A stretch of DNA of 64,000 bases from Eucalyptus grandis (lineage: Eukaryota; Streptophyta; Magnoliopsida; Myrtales; Myrtaceae), in NCBI RefSeq assembly GCF_016545825.1, contig NC_052614.1:21780559-21844558 (forward strand), read 5' to 3'. The notes beneath the pieces are model-generated. The model saw only the letters and a program-made list of their open reading frames with translations. It searched no databases and was not told where the DNA came from. A program made the position numbers and the translations under genes. Below, piece after piece: positions 46,301 through 57,786 of this stretch. Within the stretch, counting starts at the first letter, position 1, and each line of letters opens with the position of its first letter.

Positions 46301-47022
46301 GCTTTTACATAAGGCAGCCGACACAACTCATTCTCTTCTTTACCTTCCATTCTTCTGATTTGCACGTATGAAGTTTGCTGTTGGCTGTAATCTTGCTGAG
46401 TGGGTTTTTGAGATTTTGGAGGGGAGGTCTATAGGAAATGCAGATTGAAGGGAGCTCTGTGATGGAAGGATGTATCGAGTAACGGGAAGACAAAAACAAC
46501 CAAGGGAATGATCCACTTCCTCAGATTCAGCCTTTTATCTCAACAGAGAATAAGTAATGCTTTACAAGAGTGGAGCTCAGGCCAATAACAAGACCAACAC
46601 AGATCAAACGAGGCAAGACCCTTTCTACTTACTACATAATAGTCTACTTCCATCTAGGTATTTCAAGAAAAAACGTCAAAACCCTTTCCACTACATCATA
46701 ATCAGAATACCCATAAGATGACCATGAAGAGAAGGGCGACATCCCACCTTTCGCGAGGCCAGAGCTATGATTCATCAAGCGTTGATAGAATTCTCCGAAG
46801 ATAGATGGCAGGATTGTTCCATTGCTTGAGATTCACCTTTTTATAGAGAAAGATAGTAGGGTTGGGTTTCTGAGGATTATGTGATGGGCTTCATTGGTTC
46901 AAAGAGGGGGATCGTGGTTTTGGGTAAAGGAAAGCTCTGAAGATTTAGGGTTTTGGGGGTAGCTACCACCATGGATAGAGGAAAACTCTCAAAGTTGAGA
47001 GAGAAAGGGATTGCTCTTCAAC
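46301..47022 (-). other. LINE 5' region
   Basis: The 5' UTR and perhaps the first ORF1 codons. The 5' end (47022) is set by the direct repeat. No clear frame is seen. Confidence 0.5.
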
Positions 47023-47033
47023 GGGAATTTAGA

Positions 47034-47118
47034 GTTGAGATGATAAAAATATGATTGTTTAGCATTGAATGTGGCATTGCAAATGATTGATGTAAATCCT
47101 TCAAGCCAAATATTTCAG
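47034..47118. repeat. Remainder of split 116-bp repeat unit 2
   Basis: Continues the unit begun at 39871-39901. Shared words with unit 1 are aatgattgatgtaaatcctt and gccaaatatttcag. Confidence 0.88.
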
Positions 47119-47269
47119 CGGTCGAGTCCATTGAATTCTGTTTCTTAATTTGGCGCAAGAGTACCATGTGCACCACTTCGGTATTCAACTGAAAAAAAAA
47201 AAAAAAAAGAAATTCCTACCGAAAGCCAAGAAGCAAAATCTAATTCATCGCGACCAAATTTTTGGGTGT

Positions 47270-50226
47270 AAACCACCTAGGGTTTGGCTAATGGATTGTT
47301 AAGCCTAGACTTAACTCGGGCTCTCCCAAGCCCATACCAATTCGCGACTTAGGTTCAAGTTTTTTAACATGTAGATAGATTTTATCTAGGAGTCGCCACT
47401 AATCTATTTTTGGTGGGTCGATTAGAAACCCAAGTAAAGTAACGGGAGTTTTACTTTACTCCTACAAACCAGAGACTATGAGTACGGGGACTTGGTTACA
47501 TTAGATTCCTTTAATGCCCTTTCGGTACCATTCTTTTATTTTCAAAAATGTTTGGCAAGCAGCTTGAATTGATTTTAAATCTATTTCCCTAACATGTGAG
47601 GTGATCATGCAGGTGCGTAATCCACCAATTTAACACCCAGATAAACAATAAATAAATTGCAAAAACTTACCTCAAAGCAACGAAAGCATATGCAATGTTA
47701 AATTAAAATCCACATCAACAACCCTAGATATGGTTTCTAATTAATACGCAATTTTTTTTTTTGTTTTCATTTAATTAATGAAAATCATGCAATATGCAAT
47801 GCAATATTAACTAAATGACCTAATTCTAATGACATGTAATTTCTAATTAAATAGACCTAGCCATAATTATTAAATGACATGCATTTCATGAACCTAATGC
47901 TATATGACGTGCACATGATTTTATTTACTTAATAAGCATGCAATCTATCCTAATATGTGATGACATGCAAAGAATGCCCTAATTCTAAGTTTTCCTTTTT
48001 CCTTTTTTCTTTTTTTAAATTCGAAATTAAAATTGTTAAATAATTAAACATGCAATTTAGGTTAATGAAACGACAATCTAACATCCTCAATTTATTTTTT
48101 TATTTCGAAAATTCATGATAAATAAAATGCTTAGTCTAAATATGCAAATAACCCTAAAGTATGTAATATTCTAACTTAAACATATCTCAAGATGAATAAA
48201 GCAATCGAGACAAGATAGACCATTCAAAATCATCAAAGATATCACACACCATTCAGATTAAGTGATGATATTTCGCTAGTAAAATCGATAAATTGATCTT
48301 AAGCCTTAAAGATCAAAATATCAATTTTATTCTCGCTTGATTAATTATTTCATCTAAAGCCTTATGGATGAAATAAAAAACCCAGATGCGGTTGCAAATT
48401 GGGCAATAAATCTTAATTGGGAGATATGCCTATCATTCAAATATGCTTAATGGATATAAGATAGACAAATTAGGCAATAAAATATTCAATGGCACCGAGT
48501 AAGGAGTATTACCTAATTGTGACAATAACTTTCCAAATTTGAGTGCCGGGCAATGGATCACGAATGGTGACCGATGGTGGTTTGCAATGCTCGACGGTGT
48601 GAGCAACGGCGTGCGGCGAGCAACACAGTGTGGCGGGTGACCGGCGGCAACGAGGACGCCCAAGATTGATCATAGTGGATCGCTCATCTAAAGTCGAAGA
48701 CGTCGAGGTGACGCCGCAGAGAGGAAGCTTTGACAATTTTTTCTTTTGTATTTTCACTTCTGGACAATACCTGTAGAAGACCAATTCACCACTTAGACTT
48801 ATTTCATCAAAATTCTAACGACTCTTTTGACTATGGACTCCGGGCTTGCAAGTGGTGGCCACAGTATATGACGTGGTATTCATGCTGGTCAGGAGATGTT
48901 GGCCTCTTTGGACTCCGACGAAACCTGCAAAGAATGAATATGAACAAAGCGCAAAAACCTGTTTGGTGATTGTCGGTGAGTCAGAAGAAAACCCTTTAGG
49001 ACATCGCTAGGCTAGATGGAACTTGCGGGAGTCCTCGCCGACTCCAAACTAGGCTGTAGTGGTTCAAGCGTCCCTGGGGTGTACTGGTTCGTGGTATAGC
49101 AAAAGTAGCAGATCATGGATCGTCGAGGATGCGAGGGCTGCTCGAGTAATTGCGGCAAGGAGAAATTACGATCCCGTTGAGGCAACAGCGAATCAAGCAA
49201 CGGTTGAGTGCGAGGAAGGCGTAGCTCCATCAACGTCTCGGTTGAGCCGGGGCTCGTCGAGGCTTGGTCACGACGGTAGGAGGTTGGCACCAGATCAGCA
49301 GCTCGTTGGAAAGGCAAAGAGGTCACAAGAATGAGTCCGTCGTTCTTTGCGGGAATGCGGCAAAAGACGGTGTAGCGACGGTAACTCGGGCGGCTCGGGT
49401 GTGACGCTGCGGCAAGGGCCTCGCACAACGTGGGGCTCATCGGTTCGGCGAGAGAGTTCCTTCTCTTTTCTCTCTCTCTCACGTGTAAATCTCTCAACGT
49501 GCCTTTTAGAATAGAAGTGCCGACCCCCACAACGGTGTTAGCGTTCTCCTTATTTATAGGACAACCAAGGCCTTCAAAGGAAAGGACCCAATATAATATA
49601 TTTTATTCATTCCTTTCCTCAAATGCGTGAATACTCCCAATTGACCATATATTCATGATTTTCGGCCACGAATTCTTTTCTTTTCTGCTCACGCTCCTGG
49701 ATGCGTAGGACGCATGGAATTTTCTTTATCGGTGCACTCTTTCTTGTTTTAAAACAAGAAATATGTGTCCCAATCCTTAATTTGGTAGATTTTGCGTAGA
49801 AATATCACACTTCTTTGCACCAAGTTGACCGAGATTATCTTCTATTAATAAAGATATTTATTCTTCCTCAAAGATTTTTCATGCCTTGTTAAGATCCCAT
49901 GTGAAAATTGTGCTCAATCTTTCCCAAATTCGTGTCAAACTTGGTTATATTATGAAGCTTACTCCAATCTTGCACTTTCTGCGGGCTTAACTTCAATAAA
50001 GCTCAAAACCATTTACCCGAGTTCATCCGCCGCCAACCCGATTCAATGCAATTATGTTCAAAACTTAAGCCCATCTGCTACCAGTCCATAAATATGCAAG
50101 TATATTGAGATATGCTCCTAATAACTATATGTAATGCGATTTATTATTTTTGTTTAGGGGCTAAAGTTTAGTCCCTAATTTTTATGCAATAAATGAATGA
50201 TAAGATCGTCAAAATTTAGGTGTCAA
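47270..50226 (-). mobile_element. LTR-like sequence, minus orientation
   Basis: Read on the minus strand it starts TGTTGACACCTAAATTTTG at 50226 and ends near GGTTTACACCC at about 47270. A TATA box CCTATAAATAAGG lies at 49560-49548. The part 47290-47490 matches the inverse of 51165-51390, including a shared TCTAGGAGTCG.CACTA motif and GGGTCGATTAGAAACC. The part between 47,600 and 48,500 is AT-rich, and 48,540-49,500 is GC-richer with unrelated ORFs on both strands. There is no gag or pol. A solo LTR or a large non-coding retrotransposon derivative fits; the ends lack a clear target duplication. Confidence 0.5.
49548..49560 (-). promoter_or_regulatory. TATA box of minus-strand LTR-like sequence
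   Basis: CCTATAAATAAGG on the minus strand, about 670 bp after the TGTTGACACC start, as in an LTR promoter. Confidence 0.5.
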
Positions 50227-50605
50227 CAAATTCGGTAACCATTCATGATGAACTTCGATTGACCGGAGATGTGTGGATCCTATTAAGTCTTAGGATTGAA
50301 GGATTATATCCTTAGGTTCTGAACTAGTACCAAAAGTTGCAAGCCTTTGGTACAATCTTGTATGTTGATACAACATTCGGTTTCTGACACAGTATTACTG
50401 CATTTTCTTGTCAAAATATAATTGCTTCTTAAGAACTTCTTTGTTCGTTACGATGATTTTTCTGCTGAACATAGTTCTTTTCATTGTTCACATCCGAAAC
50501 CGCTCGGTTTCGCTTTTGCTTTTTATTAGTTTTTTTAGGGACTCACCTGTCGATGCATTGCTTGTGGTATAATTTGTCAAAACTTCACACTTAATGGATA
50601 ATTGA
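50227..50605. other. Short spacer between two LTR-like sequences
   Basis: No gene or repeat boundary is recognised. Confidence 0.4.
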
Positions 50606-51390
50606 TGTTGGCGCGAAAATTAGCTCATTGGGCCTAGAAAAGAGGAAAGCCCATTAAGCCCAAGTCGTGAGAAGAATAGCCGGTTACAAGAGATATCGAG
50701 GAGTTGGAATTAGTAATTGCTCCGGCTCAAAGCGATAAAAATGAAGACAACTTTGAGAGTTTGGTGCCCATGACACTATGGATAAGGTGATGCAATTATT
50801 GGCGTGGTACCAAAGTCTCCAGAAGTGATTCGAAATTGAAGATAATAACTGCTAAAGAACAATTACTTGTGAGATTAACTATAAATAGCCAAAGAAACAC
50901 AATTGCGATAGAGCTTGTTTTTTGAACAAAAAAGTGTTATTTTCATTTTTTTCTTGTCTCGTCATTGTTAAGCACCTTCCTATTCATTCTTTTAATTAAA
51001 AACTAGAAAAGTCAAATGGTTGATTTTTGAGTTAACTTTTTGGTCAATCCTTTCATCAAAAGTCAACTTTGGGTCAAAAATTGAGTTTTCACATAAAAAG
51101 ATCATTTTTAGTCAAGTTAGTAGTACCGCAAAAATGCTAATAGAAACATTGGCGTAAATAAGTCCCCGTTCCTAGAAATCTCTGGTTGCATAGGAATCGA
51201 GACAACACTCTCGCATCTTGATTGGTTTCTAATCGACCCAAATAGGCTAGTGACGACTCCTAGAAATACATAGGTTGTTAAGAACTAAAATATAAAATCC
51301 AATGTCGTGTGAGGTATGGGCTTGGGAGAGTCTGCACTTAATCCAGGGCCGTTGGCCTGCCTCTTTAGGTGAATACTCCTAAACCTCTTC
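50606..51390 (+). mobile_element. LTR-like sequence, plus orientation
   Basis: It starts TGTTGGCGCGAAAATTAGC and ends around gtgaatactcctaaacc. A TATA box CTATAAATAG lies at 50879-50888. The end part (51165-51390) shares TCTAATCGACCC, GTGACGACTCCTAGA and GGGCTTGGGAGAGTC with the inverse of 47290-47490. No coding region; probably a solo LTR of a related family. The target duplication was not found. Confidence 0.5.
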
Positions 51391-51429
51391 TTTTTTGCCC
51401 AAACGGCAAAAGAGAGGTCGCGACAGTGA

Positions 51430-52020
51430 CATAGACACTCGGCAATGGGCGACCATCCTAGGTGGCATGGCTAGGTGGCATGGCTAGCACTAATGTGGAT
51501 AATTTTTGCATTTTTAATAAAAAAATTTCCATTTGTTTTCTTTCTCTTTGGCTTGTGGTCAGGCAAAGGTCGAGCTCTTGTTCGATCTGATGAGGGCAGC
51601 CTTCTCCCAGGCCACGAGCAAGCCTTCTCTTGATCCATTATGGGCTGCAGCACCCTCATCGGCCCTTGCTTGTGGCCAATTGTCAGCCATCGCTAATTAT
51701 CGTCCACAAGCCAAAGGGAAAGAAAAAGGAAAAAAAATAAAAAGACAAGAAGAAAATTGCAAAATTTGTCCACATTAGTATTGGCTATGCCATATAGGAT
51801 GGCTGGTGGTTGGCCGACATCCACATTAGCGATTTTCAACCAAAATTGGTCAAAATGACTAGATGGGCAAGCTGTCAAAATATTTAGAATTAAATTAACA
51901 AATCATCAAAAGGTTATGACTAAATCAGCACAACTAAAAGGTTTAAAACAATATCAATAAGTTCTTAAAAGATTTAAGATTAAATTAGCACAATTGAAAT
52001 GTTTAGAGCTAAATAAGCCA
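51430..52020 (-). repeat. Unclassified GC-core repeat, family X copy 2, inverted
   Basis: The right arm (51800-52015) on the minus strand resembles the left arm of 55870-56030: tgctaatttaatc, ccaattttggttgaaaatcgcta and ggatg.cggcc in the same order. The GC-rich core is short (51550-51715). No gene. Confidence 0.5.
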
Positions 52021-52293
52021 TTGTACAATAGATCTCGGACTTTTTGGACAATTTTTCGTTTTTGAGATATGCTTCCTCTTGAGCTCCTTTGTTTTATCCA
52101 ATGTCTCGATACACTGCTTTCCTTCACGAGTTCTTTGACACTTTAGATTTTCCCACCAAATCAAAGCATGCTTTTCTAAGCTTGATGGCCACAAGCTTCA
52201 CCTTTCGATTCTCCACCATATTCTCATAATCAAAAACTTGCTCAATTTTGTCGAGCCAATCTATGAAGTCTTCCGATGCATAGTGCCTTGGAA
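52021..52293 (-). pseudogene. Ty3/gypsy gag remnant, part after LINE insertion
   Basis: The minus-strand frame reads HYASEDFIDWLDKIEQVFDY, ENMVENRKVKLVAIKLRKA and FDLVGKS, close to the capsid region of plant gypsy gag (DWL..E.VFDY and KVKLVAIKLR motifs). It is continuous with the DFDVKVDISNFQGT-like sequence at 53839-53900 if the LINE is removed. A short relic of the following WW/Q-type motif is seen to about 52090. The rest of the element is absent. Confidence 0.75.
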
Positions 52294-52325
52294 TTTTTTT
52301 TGTTTGATTGGAAAGGTGAAAATCT

Positions 52326-52817
52326 TCATACACGATCAGCAAAAATACAGGAGTTTAACGCCTCAGTACTTAGAAGATCGAAAAGAGCGGGAGGGGGGAA
52401 CTTGGCCCAGTTAGAGGGGAGAAGATTTTGTCCATGGGCCTTTGCGGCCCAGTCGGCCGCAAAGTTTGTTTCTCTTCTGCAGTGTCGCATTTGTAGGTTA
52501 TGGAAAAGATGAAGCAGTGCCGCAACCTCAGCAAGGAGAGCTCTGTTCTCCCACGGTGTGCGGCTAAGGTCTTGAAGTGCCTCTACCACTGCCAGACAGT
52601 CGGATTCTAGAAGGAGATGATGTTGATTCCTTCCTTTGTTGAGCAAATATTGGAGAGTAAAGTTGAGGGCTTGTATTTCTATTTGCAGGGGTGAAACAGA
52701 GATGGTGCGCCGGGCAAAGCCATCGATCAGCTTACCTGAGGAATCACGGCAAACACAAGCGATAGTACCTTCGTTTAAGGCCGTAGGGAAGGAAGTGTCA
52801 ATATTTATCTTCAGCAC
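52326..52817 (-). pseudogene. LINE RNase H domain
   Basis: The 163-codon frame reads LKINIDTSFPTALNEGTIAC, VCRDSSGKLIDGFARRTISV, LLESDCLAVVEALQ and NFAADWAAKAH. The acidic residues of plant LINE RNase H (D, E, ESD, D) are in place. The frame is intact to its stop at 52326, but the N-terminal join to the zinc-binding domain is broken. Confidence 0.85.
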
Positions 52818-53021
52818 ACCAGGATCAGGGGGACGCTAGATTTGTTTCGAAGGTGGACGTCGAAGGTGTCGATTCAGTGGCGCCCTAGAACAAGGTCGAG
52901 CAGAGCCTGTGACGGTAAGGGTTTTATTAGCAGCCTGACATCGATCTCCTCTCTGGTTGCCAACTGGATACTATTTCTTTGAACTCTGTTGCAGCAAGGT
53001 CACATGGCAGCTCTGGTAAGA

Positions 53022-53815
53022 TCAGGCATGGGTGAGAGTAGCAAATACAACTTGATTTGGGTTGGGGATTTTCCGGCAGAAAACAAAATCATTTCTGGCT
53101 TTCCAGATGTGCCACAAAACATATACAATTACCACAAGAACCTGTGAGTTGTTCTCCTTATCTAATATTTGCAGTAGCCAGACATCGAACCGATGCGCAT
53201 GAACTTGCTGAACATTGAATTGTAGCTGTGGATGAGACCATACGTTAGTTGTCCAAGGGCAATGTAAGAATAGATGTTCTATAGATTCAGAGACTGTGGA
53301 AATACAACAGTCTCGACATAACCTACATATAGGATCTGTTATAACATGTCGATAGTATAGATTTTCACCAGTTGTTAGAGCGTTTTGGCATAAAGACCAT
53401 AGAAAGATACGTAATTTGGGAGTAGTCAGCACCATCCAAATGTTTGTCCATAGTCGTTTTGGAGGTTGAAAGGAGGATGAAGCCAGATGTTGACTAACTC
53501 TGCTCTCTCCTGATCTAATCTGATTATAGCCACTTTTAACAATATAAATACCATTTGATTGCCCCTTCCAAATCAGTTGATCCTGTGTGTATTGCGGCTT
53601 GATATGAATTTTGAGGGTTTCGTCGATTGTTTGATCATCCAAGCTACCACGAAGCAAGGGAATGTCCCAATTTTGCCAATGTATGCCCGACTTGTTTCCT
53701 TGAGATTGCTACCAAAATCTAGCCACCTTCTGTTCAATAGATTTGCATAGCGAGATCGGAATTTAAAGATAGACATGGTGTACTGAGGAATAACTTGCAC
53801 AACTGCTTTGATCAA
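53022..53815 (-). pseudogene. LINE reverse transcriptase end and zinc-binding domain
   Basis: The start at 53815 reads MIKAVVQVIPQYTMSIFKF, the region just after the catalytic core. A shifted frame from 53657 gives WKGQSNGIYIVKSGYNQI, IFLWSLCQNALTTGENLYYR and CRLCRDC..SESIEHLFLHC (zinc-binding Cys/His set). It then reads WHIWKARNDFVF near 53090. One frameshift lies near 53660. Confidence 0.85.
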
Positions 53816-53838
53816 GACTTCCTTACCTCCTTTGGAAA

Positions 53839-54090
53839 AGTGCCTTGGAAGTTTGAAATGTCTACTTTAACATCGAAATCATTAGAATCGCGATGCAAAG
53901 GAGCCACTTCACAAGCTGCGTAAAAAATGAACATCATGGAAGGTGTTAATCTCCTCTTCTTGGTTAGGGTGGGGATCGTCAAGCCTTAACAATCAAGATT
54001 GCTCCAATTCTTGTTGGAGATGTTGCCCTTGCCTTCTTAAATTGGCTAGACCAGCCAGATTTAGGCTCATACCAAGCGATACAATTTTAC
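53839..54090 (-). pseudogene. Ty3/gypsy gag remnant, part before LINE insertion
   Basis: The minus strand gives a LRRQGQHLQQELEQS-like run (about 54040-53990) and, nearer the LINE, RDSNDFDVKVDISNFQG (about 53900-53855). It is the N-terminal side of the gag piece at 52021-52293, with stops between the runs. Confidence 0.6.
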
Positions 54091-54784
54091 TATTGCCCAA
54101 GGAAAGACTCCGATAATGTCGATTTTCTTACCGATAGATTTAGATTATCGAAGTGATTCGACCTGCCCATGTAGGCATCATGCGTCAATTTGTCAGTCTT
54201 GAAAAAATTTCCTACGGCCAGATTTCTATTGGCAATTTGACAAGGGTACTTGGCTTATTAGTTGGCAAAGAACTCGTTTGAAAAGTTTGTAGATGCTTAT
54301 GATGGAGAGTGTCAAAGCCCTCATTAATAAGTTATTGAGTTTGGATGCACATCATCTCTCAATGCATCGTCCAATTATGTCGGCAGCTGGGATTTTCAAT
54401 TAGTCTCTCCAAAGAAATCTAAAGATTTGTAGAGAGACATTGCTAAAGTTAATTATACCTTCTTTGTAAGTTAACGATGAAATTTACGAACTAGTGTGCC
54501 TTTTTCATCAATAATTGCTGCCCGACAACTAAGAGTTAATGTGCATTATTAAGTTTTGGAATTGTTCAAATATAGAGTTAAACAAGAAGTCTCTTTCTTC
54601 GTGAAAGAGAGAGGTTAGGTCTTCTCCTTTCGCTATCAAATTTCAATTTTTGCATTAATCAATGCCCCGAAAGAAAATTTTCCATGTGCGAAGTAACATC
54701 CCCAATGTACCATACTATAAAAATCGATTGGGAAGGAGAAGACCAAGACTTTTTGTTTCCCACGGATTATTTGGAAAGTAAGCC
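54091..54784. other. Intergenic or degraded retroelement sequence
   Basis: Scattered short frames without recognised motifs. It may belong to the gypsy remnant, but this is not supported. Confidence 0.35.
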
Positions 54785-55555
54785 ACTGTTTGGTAACCAT
54801 CAAAATAGTACTTGATTCTGATTTTTGTTCCCGGGATCGGTTTGGGAACAAAATCGCGTTTGGCAAAATTTTTGTTCTCGAAAGTAGATTTGGAGTAGAA
54901 TTAAGATTGAAAAAAAAAAAGGTTGATTCTTATTATGGGAACAAATTTAGGAATCAAAACCAACTTTTCTTCTTCCCTTTTCTCTTTTCTTCTTTTTCAT
55001 TGACCGCCATCCCGTGGTTCTTTGTCCGTCGCCATTGTCGCTAGTTGCTTTGGCAACCACACCGGCAAGCTCGCTAAAGGCAAGCCCGCCATCGGGAGCT
55101 TGCTGGTGGCCAAGTGGGCTCGCCCGGGTTGCTGGTGAGGCTCGGCCGACAAGGGCCGACCTCATCGAGGGCCGGTAACGCTGCGCGAGGTTGCTTGGCC
55201 CTCGTTCGGCCGGTTGCCGGTCCGGCGGCCGCCACCGAAAGAAGAACATGAGAGAGAAAGGAAAAAAAGAGAAGAAAAAAATGAAAAAAAAAGAAAAAAA
55301 GGAAAAAAGAAAAGAAAAAAAGGAAAAAAAGTAAAAAATTATTTAAAAATTAAAAGAAATTTATTTGGAATGCATTCAATGAGCATGGTACTAAACACAA
55401 TTTTATTCCAGAATTAGAAATTTTGGACACTTTCCAAAACGGCTTAAAATGCTTAGAAATTGTTCCTGGAACGAGAATAAAAAAGAATAATTTTTGATCG
55501 AATCTGTTCTCGGGAATAGAATCGTTACCAAATGCGCCATAAGAGTAGCTCTTCG
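54785..55555. mobile_element. MITE-like element with GC-rich core
   Basis: The left end has ctgtttggtaaccatc and the right end has gaatcgttaccaaatgcg, an imperfect inverted repeat. Subterminal words (tgttcccgggatcgg / ttctcgggaatagaatcg; gttctcgaaag / ttcctggaacgag) are also inverted. The core 55010-55245 is GC-rich, and an A/G-rich run follows at 55250-55340. Non-coding; the target duplication is unclear. Confidence 0.55.
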
Positions 55556-55869
55556 TGACAATTGTGCACCCGTCTCTAGCCCACAATGGCCTGTTTTTCC
55601 GGATGAGCGAAATGACGAAAGATTGAAGGAATATATGTCAAATAAATCATGCATTTGGAAAATTTAAATGCGCACCGTACTGTACAAAGCCTTCATCACA
55701 CAAGGATTTGTAGTGGAATAGTCTCATGAAAGTCTCCAGGACCTGCCATTGTTAACTCCACAGCTTAAAATAAGCTAATAACTACTACATTCACTGGACT
55801 AGAAAAAGGAAAAGAAAAATTAAATTCTTGATGATGATAATTCTCCACAAATGCGTATCAACCACAATC
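55556..55869. other. Intergenic, no gene recognised
   Basis: No motif or repeat boundary is recognised. Confidence 0.4.
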
Positions 55870-56525
55870 GGGAAAATTATCCAAAAAGTCTTCAACCTAT
55901 TACACTTTTACTAATTCAATTATAAATCTTTCAATTTTGCTAATTTAATCATAAACTTTTTCACTTCTTATCAATTCAATCTATCTAGCCAATTTTGGCT
56001 AAAAATTGCTAACTTGGATGGCCGGCACTCGACGTAGCACTTTATAAATAATATTTTAATAATATTTTGAATTTTTTTATGATTCTTCTTTTTTTTTTTT
56101 TTTATTAATTTTTTTATGGGGTTCAAATTTGGCTGGCCGCAGCCACGGCGAGGGCCAACGTCGGCCACAAGGGAGGGTTGGCGACCCTCACTAGCCATAG
56201 GCGAGGCCAATCGACCCTCGCCAACTCTAGGCGAGGGCGTTGTGCCCTTCGCAAGCTTTGGGTGAGGGTCGCAATGCCCTCGCTAGCGAAGGTGAGGGCG
56301 TGCCGGGCAAAGGCCTCGAGTGAGGTTGCTGCCCTTGCTAGATCTAGCCGGGCAAAGGCCCTAACGAGGTCACCCCTTTGCTTGGAGCTAGTGAGGGTTG
56401 CCAAGCCCTCGCCTGGCTAGATTTGGCGAGGGCATCACGGACTTTGCTATTTCTAGGCGAGGGCTTGTGCGCCCTCACCTAGAACCCAGTGAGGGTTGGC
56501 CAGCTCTCACTCGTTGGCCCTTACT
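55870..56525 (+). repeat. Unclassified GC-core repeat, family X copy 3
   Basis: The AT-rich left arm is followed by a GC-rich core (56120-56520) of repeated gcgaggg words (ctaggcgagggc, ggcgagggc). The right arm is missing, and the Athila-type LTR appears to begin where it should be. Confidence 0.5.
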
Positions 56526-57667
56526 TGTTTAATAACTCTATTTTTATAAAGTTATTCGACCTATTTTAGGCAACAATTAATACGATATTTATAAGAAAAT
56601 ATTTGGATTTCCTTCTGATTATTTGAATTTTTCTTGTTTATGCAGAATAATGAGATATGGAGAATATAAGGAAAATAATGGCAAAAAAATCAGGAATTCA
56701 AATCAAGAAGCATGGAAGATAGATATCAAATTAAAATCCTCTGATTTACTCCCTGATTTTATGTGCAATTGCTTGGAGCTTGGATAAATCCTCGAAATGG
56801 GAGAACATTGAGAGCCATTGAGAGAGAAGTTAGGTTTTTTGTTAGATCATTTTTTTATTATTTTGAGAGTTTTTCAAGTATTTTGAAGAGAAGACAAAAG
56901 TGGTGATAGATTCTCGTTCTTTGATTCAAGATGCTGAGTTTAATTTATATTTTTATTTCTTGTTCTACTATGTTCTAATTTTATTTTGTTAGGACTACGA
57001 TGTAGCCTAACCATGATAATATGAATTTTATAATTTTTATGTTTTGCAATTGATTTCATTCATGTGAGTTATATATTATTATGCTTAATGCTTTTGAGTG
57101 ACTGACCACCACTTGAACGATCTAATGTGCATATTTGAGACTGAGAAGTGATAATATGCAATTGCTCATTATAATATATAACCATGAATTAAACGTGGAT
57201 AGGTGTAACTTTCGGGATAAGGTGATCCAAAAGACTCATTGTAAGCTGGGAATATTAATAGTTTTTAATGCACTCATGTTTATTTTAATTCACATGGAAA
57301 TATAGTGGATTAATAAGTTGAGTAGGTTTGCTATACCTAGAGATAGGATAATAAATAGATTAGGAAATTCTGCTATCACATATTTGATATCGTTCTTGTA
57401 CCCACAACAATCTGAAATTCATATCTGGTGGTTATGGTGAAATCAGATGCTCTAACATATTTATCTGATTGACTTACTGCATTTAGTCTTCAAATTTTGT
57501 TTTTAATTTATTCTAAATTATATTTTGATCTGTTAGATAAATTTTAGAATTAATCTATTTTAGTATTTAATTACTTTATTAATCATCGATCTTCGTGGGA
57601 CGATACTTCTTCTTATCATTATATTACTTGTTCGACACGTTCACTTGCGTTTATAATTTTACGAACA
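56526..57667 (+). repeat. 5' LTR of Athila-type element, left edge approximate
   Basis: The right end (ttacgaaca, 57667) is fixed by the primer site that follows. The stretch cgtgggacgatacttc (57595-57610) near the end is typical of LTRs in this group. The left edge is a guess at TGTTTAATAAC where the GC-rich repeat stops; the 3' LTR needed to fix it is outside the window. Confidence 0.6.
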
Positions 57668-57670
57668 AGT

Positions 57671-57690
57671 TTTTGGCGTCGTTGTCAGGG
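57671..57690 (+). other. Primer binding site of Athila-type element
   Basis: TTTTGGCGTCGTTGTCAGGGA is a mutated form of the TGGCGCCGTTGCCGGGGA site of Athila/Tat elements, complementary to tRNA-Asp. The three differences seen are C to T or G to A. Confidence 0.8.
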
Positions 57691-57786
57691 ATTGTTTGTT
57701 TAATACTAATTAATATTGATACGAGATAATTCTAAGTTTAATCTAACTTTTGTTTTGTTTTATTTTTCAGGGTGTACATCAGTTTA

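Larger units (their letters stand above)
39902..47022 (-). mobile_element. Near full-length plant L1-type LINE
   Basis: It is flanked by 11-bp direct repeats GGGAATTTAGA (39891-39901 and 47023-47033). On the minus strand it ends with a short A run. It holds an ORF1 with a CCHC knuckle, and an ORF2 with endonuclease, reverse transcriptase, zinc-binding and RNase H domains. A Mutator-like element (40300-41364) lies inside. Without that insert the LINE is about 6.05 kb, a normal full length. ORF2 carries several frameshifts and an altered active site, so it is inactive. Confidence 0.92.
52294..53838 (-). mobile_element. 5'-truncated L1-type LINE
   Basis: It is 1545 bp, flanked by 12-bp direct repeats AGTGCCTTGGAA (52282-52293 and 53839-53850), with a short poly-T next to the left repeat as the A tail of a minus-strand LINE. 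It holds the end of the reverse transcriptase (53815-53660), the zinc-binding domain and RNase H. Truncation at the 5' end is usual for LINEs. It differs in sequence from the LINE at 39902-47022. Confidence 0.9.

Noticed and set aside
49012..49530. 172-codon minus-strand frame and an opposite 91-codon frame
   Set aside because: They lie in the transcribed part of an LTR-like sequence; no domain is recognised and both strands are open.
55214..55417. Lys/Glu-rich 67-codon frame
   Set aside because: It is a translation of an A/G-rich simple tract.
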